Source of the DNA: JBGAPI01 sp044221335
GTDB taxonomy: Bacteria; Pseudomonadota; Gammaproteobacteria; Xanthomonadales; Ahniellaceae
Reading direction: 5' to 3'
Length of the DNA stretch: 37,206 nucleotides
Assembly (NCBI GenBank): GCA_044221335.1
Contig: JBGAPI010000053.1
Span: 1-37,206 of the forward strand
Positions 16,033 through 23,241 of the stretch are shown one piece after another (positions within the stretch are counted from its first letter, which is position 1; every line of letters starts with the position of its first letter). The notes under the pieces were generated by a model. It saw only the letters and a program-made list of their open reading frames with translations, was not told where the DNA came from and made no database searches. A program made the position numbers and the translations under genes.

Positions 16033-16696
16033 CGCGGCCGCGTCGCGCCTGCACCTCCAGCCAGACCCGCACCGCCACCGCAATGACCACTGGCCCCAGC
16101 CACGCGGCATAACCGAGCATCGGCCCCGACAGCGAGGGCAGCAGCCGCGGCAAGCCGATGGAGAGGAACGCGATATGGGTGGCGACGCCGTTGCCGATCA
16201 TCGCGTTCCGATGCTCGGCCATCCACCAGCCTGGGGCCGCCACCGGCGCGCGTGCGAAGCGCAGCATTCCGATGCCCGACAGGATCCCGATCGGCGAGAA
16301 CAGCGCGAGCAGCGGCGTGCCGACGGCCAGTCCCAGCGTCAGCGAGACCAGGCCCATGACGAGGTTCAGCGCGGCCAGGATCCGGTACACCGGCCCGGCG
16401 TAGCGTCGCACGTCGCGCTTGTCGCGCACGGCCCGCCAGGCCTGCCAGAGCCCGGCCAGCACCAGCATCAGGATGTAGAACAGGAACACGCCGAACACGA
16501 AGTTGACGTCGTACAGAATGCGTACCGTCAACGGCAACGACGACGCGACGATGGCTGCCATCGCCAGGAGGTAGACCTTGCCGACCACCTTGTGCGCGGG
16601 ACTGCCCTTGCGCAGGAAGGCCGCCGCCCAGAACCCCAGCAGCGCGAGGCCGCCGAAGCCGATGTGCAGGAACCGGAACCCCTCGTAGCCGACCAT
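15971..16696 (-). CDS. Multi-pass membrane protein (DUF2306-like)
   Basis: The 241-residue polytopic protein has about seven hydrophobic helices and conserved-looking histidines: FRFLHIGFGG near the N-terminus, a SPAHKVVGKVYLLAM segment, MAEHRNAMIGNG and ATHIAFL. The HKxxGKVY and repeated His pattern recalls DUF2306 membrane proteins, but that assignment is tentative. The last 25 or so residues (GRGGSGASRDVQGARAPTPAAG) are encoded by a REP-like palindrome cluster and look like a recent extension of the reading frame. The start ATG at 16696 is preceded by GGGAGAGGAT. It is monocistronic, between the lipase and the ArsR gene. Function unknown. Confidence 0.78.
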   Translation of the reverse strand: MVGYEGFRFLHIGFGGLALLGFWAAAFLRKGSPAHKVVGKVYLLAMAAIVASSLPLTVRILYDVNFVFGVFLFYILMLVLAGLWQAWRAVRDKRDVRRYAGPVYRILAALNLVMGLVSLTLGLAVGTPLLALFSPIGILSGIGMLRFARAPVAAPGWWMAEHRNAMIGNGVATHIAFLSIGLPRLLPSLSGPMLGYAAWLGPVVIAVAVRVWLEVQARRGRGGSGASRDVQGARAPTPAAG

Positions 16697-17022
16697 GATC
16701 CTCTCCCGACAATGCCGCGGTGTGCGGTGTGGTTAGGACAGGATCGTTCCGGGTCCACCGGCGATCAGGTGCCGGCGGTCATCGGTTCGTGGTGCCGGAA
16801 GTCACCCGAAAGGACGCGCCCTGCGAGTCTGCAGATTCCGATGCCTTCGACCCGGGCGCGGAGCCTCGCCGGCTGCGGCATCGACGCCAACGGCCTCGGT
16901 CCCGGTGCCGATCGCGCGTGGCCCCTCACCGCCGAAGTCCTGCGCGTCGCCTGGCCGCTGCCGGACGGCACGCCGCTTGGCCCCGGCGCCGCGCAGTCGC
17001 CGAATCGGAAGCGCGGACGCGG
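16697..17022. other. Intergenic stretch without a supported gene
   Basis: About 325 bases upstream of the DUF2306-like gene and downstream of the ArsR gene. One plus-strand frame ending at 17062 reads as plausible protein (GCGIDANGLGPGADRAWPL, then LPDGTPLGPGA). It has no convincing start or ribosome-binding site and runs into the ArsR 3' end, so I do not call it. The promoter of the minus-strand membrane gene must lie here, but I see no clear boxes. Confidence 0.4.
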
Positions 17023-17382
17023 TCAACGGTTCCGCGACGGCGGGGTGTCCGACGGACAGTAGGCGTCGTGCAGCGCCTGGATCACCGCAACGGCGGGACC
17101 GTCGGCCAGCCGGTAGTACACCGTCTGCGCCTCCTTGCGGGTGGCGACCAGGCCTTCCTCGCGCAACTTGGCCAGATGCTGGGACAGCGCCGACTGGCTG
17201 AGATCCACCTCGCGATTGATCTCGCCGACCGAACGCTCGCCCTCCACCAGCAGGCACAGCGCGCGCAGGCGCTGCGGATGCGCCATCGCCTTCAGGAGAT
17301 CGGCGGCGCGCTCTGCCTGTGCCGCCATTGCAATGGCGAGAGGCGACGGCTTCGGAGGACTGCTGGCGCGGGGAGGGCCCAT
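17023..17382 (-). CDS. ArsR/SmtB-family repressor with two cysteines (BigR/SqrR-like persulfide sensor)
   Basis: This 119-residue winged-helix repressor has the ArsR core with LKAMAHPQRLRALCLLVEGE (31-50), recognition helix LSQSALSQHLAKLREEGLV (61-79) and wing TRKEAQTVYYRL (81-92). Cys43 and Cys109 (ALHDAYC) occupy the positions that form the reversible tetrasulfide or disulfide switch in SqrR and BigR. No CVC metal motif is present. ATG at 17382 is chosen; the longer in-frame start at 17418 lies over the divergent promoter. It is divergent from the DUF2892-MFP-RND operon, which it probably represses until sulfide, persulfide or oxidant appears. Confidence 0.86.
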   Translation of the reverse strand: MGPPRASSPPKPSPLAIAMAAQAERAADLLKAMAHPQRLRALCLLVEGERSVGEINREVDLSQSALSQHLAKLREEGLVATRKEAQTVYYRLADGPAVAVIQALHDAYCPSDTPPSRNR

Positions 17383-17420
17383 GGACTTGCCTGATCGGTG
17401 ATGGCCGGGAGTGTACATGC

Positions 17421-17449
17421 TTGCAATTTCAATTAGGCATCACTATATT
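17421..17449 (+). promoter_or_regulatory. Sigma70-type promoter for the DUF2892-MFP-RND operon
   Basis: TTGCAA (17421-17426) and TATATT (17444-17449) are separated by exactly 17 bases, and lie 34 bases before the DUF2892 ATG. The segment is strikingly A/T-rich against the GC-rich background. Confidence 0.8.
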
Positions 17450-17467
17450 AGCATCTATGCAACTAAT
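17447..17467. promoter_or_regulatory. Candidate ArsR operator overlapping the -10 box
   Basis: An imperfect inverted repeat pairs ATTAGCAT with ATGCAACTAAT. ATTAGGCATC also occurs as a near-copy at 17432-17441. Its position over the -10 and start site suits repression by the divergent ArsR protein. The operator assignment is inference. Confidence 0.5.
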
Positions 17468-17482
17468 GATCCCGGAGTCCCC

Positions 17483-17686
17483 ATGAACGTCGATCGTGCC
17501 GTCTTCGCCTTCGCCGGCAGCCTGATCCTCGCCAGTCTGGCTGTCGGCTACTTCGTCTCTCCGTACGGGCTGCTGCTGACGACCTTCGTCGGCGCCAACC
17601 TTCTGCAGGCGTCGTTCACCGGCTTCTGCCCGGCGGCGCTCGTGTTGAAGAAGCTCGGCATGAAGCCGGGCGTGGCGTTCCCGTGA
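17483..17686 (+). CDS. DUF2892 (YgaP-type membrane domain) protein
   Basis: This 67-residue protein has two transmembrane helices: VFAFAGSLILASLAVGYFV and PYGLLLTTFVGANLLQASF. It ends with the family signature FTGFCPAALVLKKLGM. In YgaP this domain follows a sulfurtransferase (rhodanese) domain; here it stands alone. The ATG at 17483 follows GGAG by five bases. It is the first gene of the operon, ten bases before the lipoprotein gene. With a dithiol ArsR regulator upstream, a role in sulfane-sulfur or sulfide handling is likely, though the biochemical activity of the isolated domain is not established. Confidence 0.9.
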   Translation: MNVDRAVFAFAGSLILASLAVGYFVSPYGLLLTTFVGANLLQASFTGFCPAALVLKKLGMKPGVAFP

Positions 17687-17696
17687 CGAGGCGCGC

Positions 17697-18755
17697 ATGA
17701 GCCCGCTCGCTCCCGTCGTCCTGCTTGCCGTCACCCTGACGGCCTGCGGCAGCGCGCGCCTTCCGCCGCCACCCCGGGCGCCCGCCGACCTCGCGACCCT
17801 CGAGGTCGCCGTCGAAGAGGTGAGCCGGCAGCGCATCTGGGACGGCGTCGTCGCCGCGGTGAACAAGGCGACCGTCTCGGCACAGACCGGCGGGCGGGTG
17901 GTCGAGCTGCCGTTCGACGTCAACGACTACGTCAAGGCCGGCGACGTGATCGTGCGCTTCACCGACGTCGAACAGCAGTCGGTTCGACGCCAGGCCGAGG
18001 CGACGCTGCGGGCGGCCGAGGCGGCGGGCCGGGAGGCCGAGCTCGCGTTCCAGCGCTCGCAGGAGATGCTCGACCGCAAGCTGATCGCGACCTCCGCCCA
18101 CGACCAGGCCCGCGCCCGTCGCGATGCCGCGGCGGCGGCGCTGGACTCGGCCCGCGCGGCGCTGAAGAACGCCGGCGAGCAGGTCGACTACACCGTGGTG
18201 CGCGCGCCCTACAGCGGCATCCTGACCGAGCGCCACGTGCAGCTGGGTGAGTCCGTGCGGCCGGGCCAGCCGCTGCTTTCCGGGCTGTCGCTGGCGCGAC
18301 TTCGCGTCGAAGTCGAGGTGCCGCAGGGCGACGTCGCGGCCATCCGCGACCTGCGCAGTGCCGAGGTCGTTCTCGACGACGGCCACCGGATCGCCGCCCG
18401 CCAGCTGGTGTTGTTTCCCGAGGGCGATCCCCGGACCCACAGCTTCCGCGTGCGGATCGAGCTGCCGGAAGTCGAGACCGGACTGATGCCGGGGATGACG
18501 GTGAAGGTCGCGTTCGCGATCGGCCACGACCGGCGGATCCGGTTGCCGGCCACCGCGGTGACCCGCCGCGGCGAAGTGACCGCGGCCTACGTGGTCGACC
18601 GCGAGCGCCACGTGCTGCTGCGCCAGCTGAGGCTCGGCCGTCGCGACAACGACGGCTACGAGGTCCTCGCCGGCCTCGAAGCGGGCGAGCGGGTTGCCCT
18701 CGACCCGCTCGCCGCAATGGCGCTGCTTGCCGACAGCCCGCCGGCGGCCCCATGA
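17697..18755 (+). CDS. RND efflux periplasmic adaptor (membrane-fusion) lipoprotein
   Basis: The 352-residue HlyD/AcrA-type adaptor bridges the RND pump and an outer-membrane channel. The lipobox LTAC places the lipidated cysteine at residue 17. The barrel-sandwich halves (TVSAQTGGRVVELPFDVND and VVRAPYSGILTERHVQLGE) flank an alpha-hairpin rich in Ala, Glu and Arg (about 95-165). Beta-barrel and membrane-proximal domains follow. Its stop overlaps the RND start by four bases (ATGA at 18752-18755), so expression is coupled. No outer-membrane TolC-type gene is in the operon; one must be supplied from elsewhere. Confidence 0.93.
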   Translation: MSPLAPVVLLAVTLTACGSARLPPPPRAPADLATLEVAVEEVSRQRIWDGVVAAVNKATVSAQTGGRVVELPFDVNDYVKAGDVIVRFTDVEQQSVRRQAEATLRAAEAAGREAELAFQRSQEMLDRKLIATSAHDQARARRDAAAAALDSARAALKNAGEQVDYTVVRAPYSGILTERHVQLGESVRPGQPLLSGLSLARLRVEVEVPQGDVAAIRDLRSAEVVLDDGHRIAARQLVLFPEGDPRTHSFRVRIELPEVETGLMPGMTVKVAFAIGHDRRIRLPATAVTRRGEVTAAYVVDRERHVLLRQLRLGRRDNDGYEVLAGLEAGERVALDPLAAMALLADSPPAAP

Positions 18756-21700
18756 AACGCGCGCAGGATACGCTCGGACTGTCGGGACGGCTGGCACGGC
18801 GCTTCGGCGCCAATCCGCTGACGCCGGTCCTCGCCCTGGCCGGGCTGCTGCTGGGCCTCGTCGCCGCGTGGATCACGCCGCGCGAAGAGGAGCCGCAGAT
18901 CGACGTCACCATGGCCAACGTGATCGTGCCGTTCGCCGGCGCGTCGGCGGACGACGTCGAGAACCTGGTGAGCTACCCCCTGGAGCAGATCCTCTCCGAA
19001 GTCGAGGGCGTCAAGCACGTCTATTCGGTATCGAAACCCGGCGCGGCGGTGCTGACCGTCGAGTTCCAGGTCGGCGTGCCGCGCCAGACCGCGCTGGTGC
19101 GGCTGTACAACCAGGTCTACTCGCGCCAGGACTGGGCGCCGGAGCGGCTCGGCGTCGGCCAGCCGCTGGTCAAGCCGATGGGCATCGACGACGTGCCGGT
19201 GATGGCGCTGACCCTGTCGGCGACCGACGACCGCGGGCCGACCGCGCTGGCCGAGGTCGCGCACACGCTGGAGACCGAGCTGAAGCGCGTGCCGGGCACG
19301 CGCGACGTCTACACGATCGGCGCGCCGGAACGCGCGGTGGTGGTGGAGCTGGATACCCCGCGACTCGCCACCTACGGGATGACGCCGACCGACCTTGCGA
19401 CAGCGCTGGCCGCCAGCGACACCGTCGTGCAGGCGGGCGAGCGGGTCGGCCCGGATGGCCAGGTCCCGGTGACGGCGGGCCGCTGGCTCGCCGACGCCGA
19501 CGAGGTCGCCGACCTGGTGATCGGCCTCGCCGATGGCCGCCCGCTGAGACTGTCGGACGTCGCCAGCGTGCGGCGCGGCGCCGACCTGCCGGGAAGCTAT
19601 GTCTGGACCGCCCGTGCCGGCGCCGCCCGCGGAACGCTGTCGAGCACGCCGGCGGTCACCATCGCGATCGCCAAGAAGCCCGGCGCCAACGCCAGCGACA
19701 TCACCCGCGCGATTTCCGCGCGGCTCGAGGGCCTGAAGGCGAGTGTGCTGCCGGGCGGCGTCGCCGTCGAGGTCACCCGCGACTACGGCCGAACCGCCAA
19801 CGACAAGGCGACGAAGCTGATCGAGAAGCTGGTGTTCGCCACCGCCCTCGTGGTGCTGCTGGTGCTGTTCGCCCTGGGCTGGCGCGAGGCCGTCGTCGTC
19901 GGCAGCGCGGTGCTGCTGACGCTCGCGCTGACCCTGTTCGCGAGCTGGGGAATGGGCTTCACCCTGAATCGGGTCTCGCTGTTCGCGCTGATCTTCTCGA
20001 TCGGCATCCTGGTGGACGACGCGATCGTGATCGTCGAGAACATCCATCGGCACCAGCGATTGGGCGGGCGCAGCCTCTGGGAGGCCATCCCGCCGGCGGT
20101 GGACGAGGTCGGTGCGCCCACCATCCTCGCCACCTTCACGGTGATCGCGGCATTGCTGCCGATGGCCTTCGTCTCCGGCCTGATGGGGCCCTACATGCGG
20201 CCGATCCCGATCAACGCATCGGCCGGCATGCTGATCTCGCTGGCGATCGCGCTGACCGTCACGCCTTGGCTCGCGCACCGGTTGCTGCGCCGGCATGCCG
20301 AACCCGCGACCGCCACGCAGGTCGCGGACGACAGCGCGGTCGCGTCCCGGCTCGGGCGCCTGTTCCACCGCCTGCTGACGCCCTTTCTCGAGCGCGAACA
20401 CGGCGCCCGCCGTCGCGCCCTGCTGTTCGCCGGCATGGCGGGCGCGGTGCTGGTCGCCATCCTGCTGGTGGTCTCCGAACAGGTGGTGCTGAAGATGCTG
20501 CCGTTCGACAACAAGTCGGAATTCCAGGTGGTGGTCGACCTGCCGGAGGGCACGCCGCTGGAACGCAGCAATGCCCTCCTCGGCGAACTGGCGCTCGCCC
20601 TGGTCGCCGTGCCGGAGGTGCGCGACGTGCAGGGCTATGCCGGGACGGCCGCGCCGGTCAACTTCAACGGGCTCGTTCGCCAGTACTACCTGCGCCGTGG
20701 CGCGAATGTCGGCGACCTGCAGGTCAATCTGGTCGACAAGCAGGCGCGCTCCCGCAAGAGCCACGACATCGCGCGTGCCGTGCGCCCGGCACTCGAGGAC
20801 CTCGGTCGCCGCTACGGCGCATCGATCAAGATCAGCGAGGTGCCGCCGGGACCGCCGGTGCTGGCACCGCTGGTCGCCGAGGTGTACGGGCCGGACGCGG
20901 AGCGCTCCGCCGCGATCGCCCGTGAGCTCGCGACGCGCTTCGCCGCGACGCCGGGCGTGGTCGACGTCGACACCAGTCTCGTCGGCGATGCGCCGCGCGA
21001 AACGATCCGGGTCGACCGCGAGCGCGCCGCGCGACTCGGCGTGACCCAGGGCGACATCGCCGCGGCGCTGGCCCTGGCGGTGTCGGGCTACGACGCCGGC
21101 TTCCTCCACGACGGCGCCTCCCGGCGGCCGCTGCCGATCCGCCTGCGTGTTCCGGCGAGCGACCAGGCGAGCATTACGTCGTTGCTGGCGATCCGGGTGC
21201 GGGCGGCCGACGGCCGGCGGGTGCCACTGTCGGAGCTGGTCGCCGTCGAGCGGGCGCGCTGGGAGCAGACCCGCTTCCACAAGGACCTCGCGCCGGTGAC
21301 CTACGTCACCGGCGACGCCGCGGGCACGCTCGACTCTCCGCTGTACGGCATGTTCGGCCTGGTCGGCACGCTCGGTCGAGAAGCGATCGCCGGCGAACAC
21401 CTGGATCAGCACTTCCTCTCGGCGCCGGCCGACACTGCCCGCTTCGCGGTGAAGTGGGATGGCGAATGGCAGATCACCTACGAGACCTTTCGCGACATGG
21501 GCCTTGCATATGCCGCCGGACTGGTGCTGATCTACCTGCTGGTCGTCGCGCAGTTCCGGAGCTACGCCGTCCCGCTGGTGATCATGGCGCCGATCCCGCT
21601 GACCGCGATCGGCGTGTTGCCCGGACATGCGCTGCTCGGCGCGCAATTCACCGCCACCTCGATGATCGGGATGATCGCTCTCGCCGGCATCATCGTCCGC

Positions 21701-22027
21701 AATTCCATCCTGCTCGTCGACTTCATCGACCAGGCGCTCGCGCGCGGCGGCGACGCCGCGACGGCCGTGATCGCGGCCGCAACGGTCCGTGCCCAGCCGA
21801 TCGCATTGACCGCCGTAGCGGCGATGGGCGGCGCGATCTTCCTGCTCGACGACCCGATCTTCAGCGGGCTGGCGGTCAGCCTGATCTTCGGCATCCTGGT
21901 CGCAACCGTGCTCACGCTGCTGGTGATCCCACTGCTGTACGTCAGCCTGCTGGCGCGCCGCGGTCCGCCCGCCGCGGACTCGGTGGAATGGGACAGGGGG
22001 GGCGCTCGGGAGTCGCCCACGGCCTGA
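18752..22027 (+). CDS. RND efflux transporter permease (AcrB/MexF superfamily)
   Basis: The 1091-residue proton-driven inner-membrane pump has the standard two-fold layout: TM1 at 24-42, porter domain, TM2-6, the amphipathic segment and TM7, a second porter domain, and TM8-12. The proton-relay pair is Asp422-Asp423 (LVDDAIVIVENIHRH). The TM10 position that is Lys940 in AcrB is Arg983 here (GIIVRNSILLVDF). The HME-type metal signature is absent, so organic, thiol or sulfur-containing substrates are more likely than cations. The divergent persulfide-type ArsR regulator hints at reactive sulfur species or thiol-reactive compounds. Substrate remains inferred. Confidence 0.94.
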   Translation: MKRAQDTLGLSGRLARRFGANPLTPVLALAGLLLGLVAAWITPREEEPQIDVTMANVIVPFAGASADDVENLVSYPLEQILSEVEGVKHVYSVSKPGAAVLTVEFQVGVPRQTALVRLYNQVYSRQDWAPERLGVGQPLVKPMGIDDVPVMALTLSATDDRGPTALAEVAHTLETELKRVPGTRDVYTIGAPERAVVVELDTPRLATYGMTPTDLATALAASDTVVQAGERVGPDGQVPVTAGRWLADADEVADLVIGLADGRPLRLSDVASVRRGADLPGSYVWTARAGAARGTLSSTPAVTIAIAKKPGANASDITRAISARLEGLKASVLPGGVAVEVTRDYGRTANDKATKLIEKLVFATALVVLLVLFALGWREAVVVGSAVLLTLALTLFASWGMGFTLNRVSLFALIFSIGILVDDAIVIVENIHRHQRLGGRSLWEAIPPAVDEVGAPTILATFTVIAALLPMAFVSGLMGPYMRPIPINASAGMLISLAIALTVTPWLAHRLLRRHAEPATATQVADDSAVASRLGRLFHRLLTPFLEREHGARRRALLFAGMAGAVLVAILLVVSEQVVLKMLPFDNKSEFQVVVDLPEGTPLERSNALLGELALALVAVPEVRDVQGYAGTAAPVNFNGLVRQYYLRRGANVGDLQVNLVDKQARSRKSHDIARAVRPALEDLGRRYGASIKISEVPPGPPVLAPLVAEVYGPDAERSAAIARELATRFAATPGVVDVDTSLVGDAPRETIRVDRERAARLGVTQGDIAAALALAVSGYDAGFLHDGASRRPLPIRLRVPASDQASITSLLAIRVRAADGRRVPLSELVAVERARWEQTRFHKDLAPVTYVTGDAAGTLDSPLYGMFGLVGTLGREAIAGEHLDQHFLSAPADTARFAVKWDGEWQITYETFRDMGLAYAAGLVLIYLLVVAQFRSYAVPLVIMAPIPLTAIGVLPGHALLGAQFTATSMIGMIALAGIIVRNSILLVDFIDQALARGGDAATAVIAAATVRAQPIALTAVAAMGGAIFLLDDPIFSGLAVSLIFGILVATVLTLLVIPLLYVSLLARRGPPAADSVEWDRGGARESPTA

Positions 22028-22088
22028 GACGAACCGGATCCGTCGACACCGGGACGGTTGCGATCGCCCGCATCGACGGTCGCGGCCG

Positions 22089-22111
22089 GCCGCCGTCGTT
22101 CCGACGGCGGC
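22089..22111. terminator. Strong stem-loop between convergent genes
   Basis: GCCGCCGTCG (22089-22098) and CGACGGCGGC (22102-22111) form a perfect 10-bp stem with a TTC loop. It sits between the RND stop at 22027 and the convergent secreted-protein stop at 22126. There is no T-run on either strand, but both transcription units would end here. Confidence 0.65.
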
Positions 22112-22125
22112 ACACTGGCATCGCC

Positions 22126-22953
22126 CTACTGCTTCGGCGCCGCGGCGTCCGCGTTCCGGCTGCCCGCGGCCTGCAGCTCGGCGAGCAGCCCGCTCTCCCG
22201 CGCGCACTGCTGCGAGGCCTTCAGGAATTCCGGGTTGCTCGCCAGGCGCTCGGAGGTCTGCCGGATCAGGCTGGCCTGGTCCAGGGGCATGCTGCCGGAC
22301 ACGCTCGCGCGGTCGGCTTCGTCCACCAGCGGCAGTGCCTTGTCGATCACGCAATCGCAATAGGGCAGGATGACCCGGTAACTCGCGCCGCTTTCAAGGC
22401 CGCGCAGCGCGCAGGTGCCGACATCCTCGACCTGCCGTCGCGCGGTGACGTCCTGCGGATGCTCGCGGGTGTAGCCGGCCAGCAGTCGCGACGCGTCCGG
22501 CGAGCGGCGCGCGAGTTCCTCGGCTCCCGAATGCAGCCGCTCGATGAAGTCCGTGCAGGCGTGCTCGCCGCCTCTTCGCATCTGCAACCCGAAGAGCTCG
22601 GCCGCCTTCTTCCGCTGTGCCGCATCGACCAGCTTCAGCTTCTCCATTCCCTCTTTGCCGAGCATCCCCCGCGCGGCCGCGATCTCGGCGACATGCCGCT
22701 GCTGCCACTTGAAGGTCTCGACATCGGCACTCCGGCGCAATTCCGGATAGGCCTCGCCGCAGAGGCTGCGCCGGACATCGTTCACCGCCATCTGCCCCAT
22801 CAGCAGTCCCGCGGCCTGCTCCAGGTTGGTGGCGGGAAGCGTGTTGAGAAGGGCTTGGGCCGCGGCCGGAGCCGGGGAGAGCGCGGACAGCATTCCGACA
22901 AGAACGGCAGCGCACGCGCCGGCCACGCGCTGGAACGAGCGGGGAGTCTTCAT
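22126..22953 (-). CDS. Secreted/periplasmic hypothetical protein
   Basis: The 275-residue product starts with a clear signal peptide (AGACAAVLVGMLSALSPAPA, cleavage near AAAQA). The mature part is mostly helical and charged, with five cysteines (SLCGEAY, HACTDF, GTCALRG, CDCVIDK, QQCARES) that could form disulfides. The CDCVIDK segment resembles small periplasmic helical proteins with a conserved C-x-C, but I cannot name a family. It is monocistronic, convergent to the RND operon and divergent from the tRNA gene; a palindrome CCGTCCG-A-CGGACGG lies upstream at 23011-23025. Confidence 0.8.
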   Translation of the reverse strand: MKTPRSFQRVAGACAAVLVGMLSALSPAPAAAQALLNTLPATNLEQAAGLLMGQMAVNDVRRSLCGEAYPELRRSADVETFKWQQRHVAEIAAARGMLGKEGMEKLKLVDAAQRKKAAELFGLQMRRGGEHACTDFIERLHSGAEELARRSPDASRLLAGYTREHPQDVTARRQVEDVGTCALRGLESGASYRVILPYCDCVIDKALPLVDEADRASVSGSMPLDQASLIRQTSERLASNPEFLKASQQCARESGLLAELQAAGSRNADAAAPKQ

Positions 22954-23061
22954 GCCGCGGAGTGTCCCCGTTCGGCCCTGCTCCGGTGAAGTATCGCTCG
23001 TCGGATCACCCCGTCCGACGGACGGCAGCGCCGCTGTGGTAAACTATGGGGCTGGAAATGT

Positions 23062-23138
23062 GCGCCCGTAGCTCAGTTGGATAGAGTACAGCCCTCCGAA
23101 GGCTGGGGTCGTGAGTTCGAGTCTCGCCGGGCGCGCCA
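23062..23138 (+). tRNA. tRNA-Arg (anticodon CCG)
   Basis: The 77-base cloverleaf has acceptor GCGCCCG/CGGGCGC, D-stem GCTC...GAGT, anticodon stem CAGCC/GGCTG with loop CTCCGAA (anticodon CCG, reading CGG), and T-stem GTGAG/CTCGC with loop TTCGAGT. Discriminator G and an encoded CCA complete it. It is the boundary between the conserved left part and the defence-type operon; tRNA 3' ends are common integration targets. TAAACT at 23040-23045 could be its -10. Confidence 0.97.
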
Positions 23139-23241
23139 TCTTTCCTTCGGGTGGCGAGGTGAGCTTCGATTGAACCCATGCCTGACTTCTCGGAGCCCCG
23201 CTCGGCATTCGTGCGCATACTCCGGCTAGGGTGGTGCCAAA

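Noticed and set aside
16802..17062. Possible short gene between the DUF2306-like gene and the ArsR gene
   Set aside because: No start codon with a ribosome-binding site; both strands are open only because of base composition.
18656..22360. 1234-codon open frame on minus across the RND pump gene
   Set aside because: Antisense shadow caused by G/C at third positions; composition is Arg/His/Gln-rich and low in hydrophobic residues.
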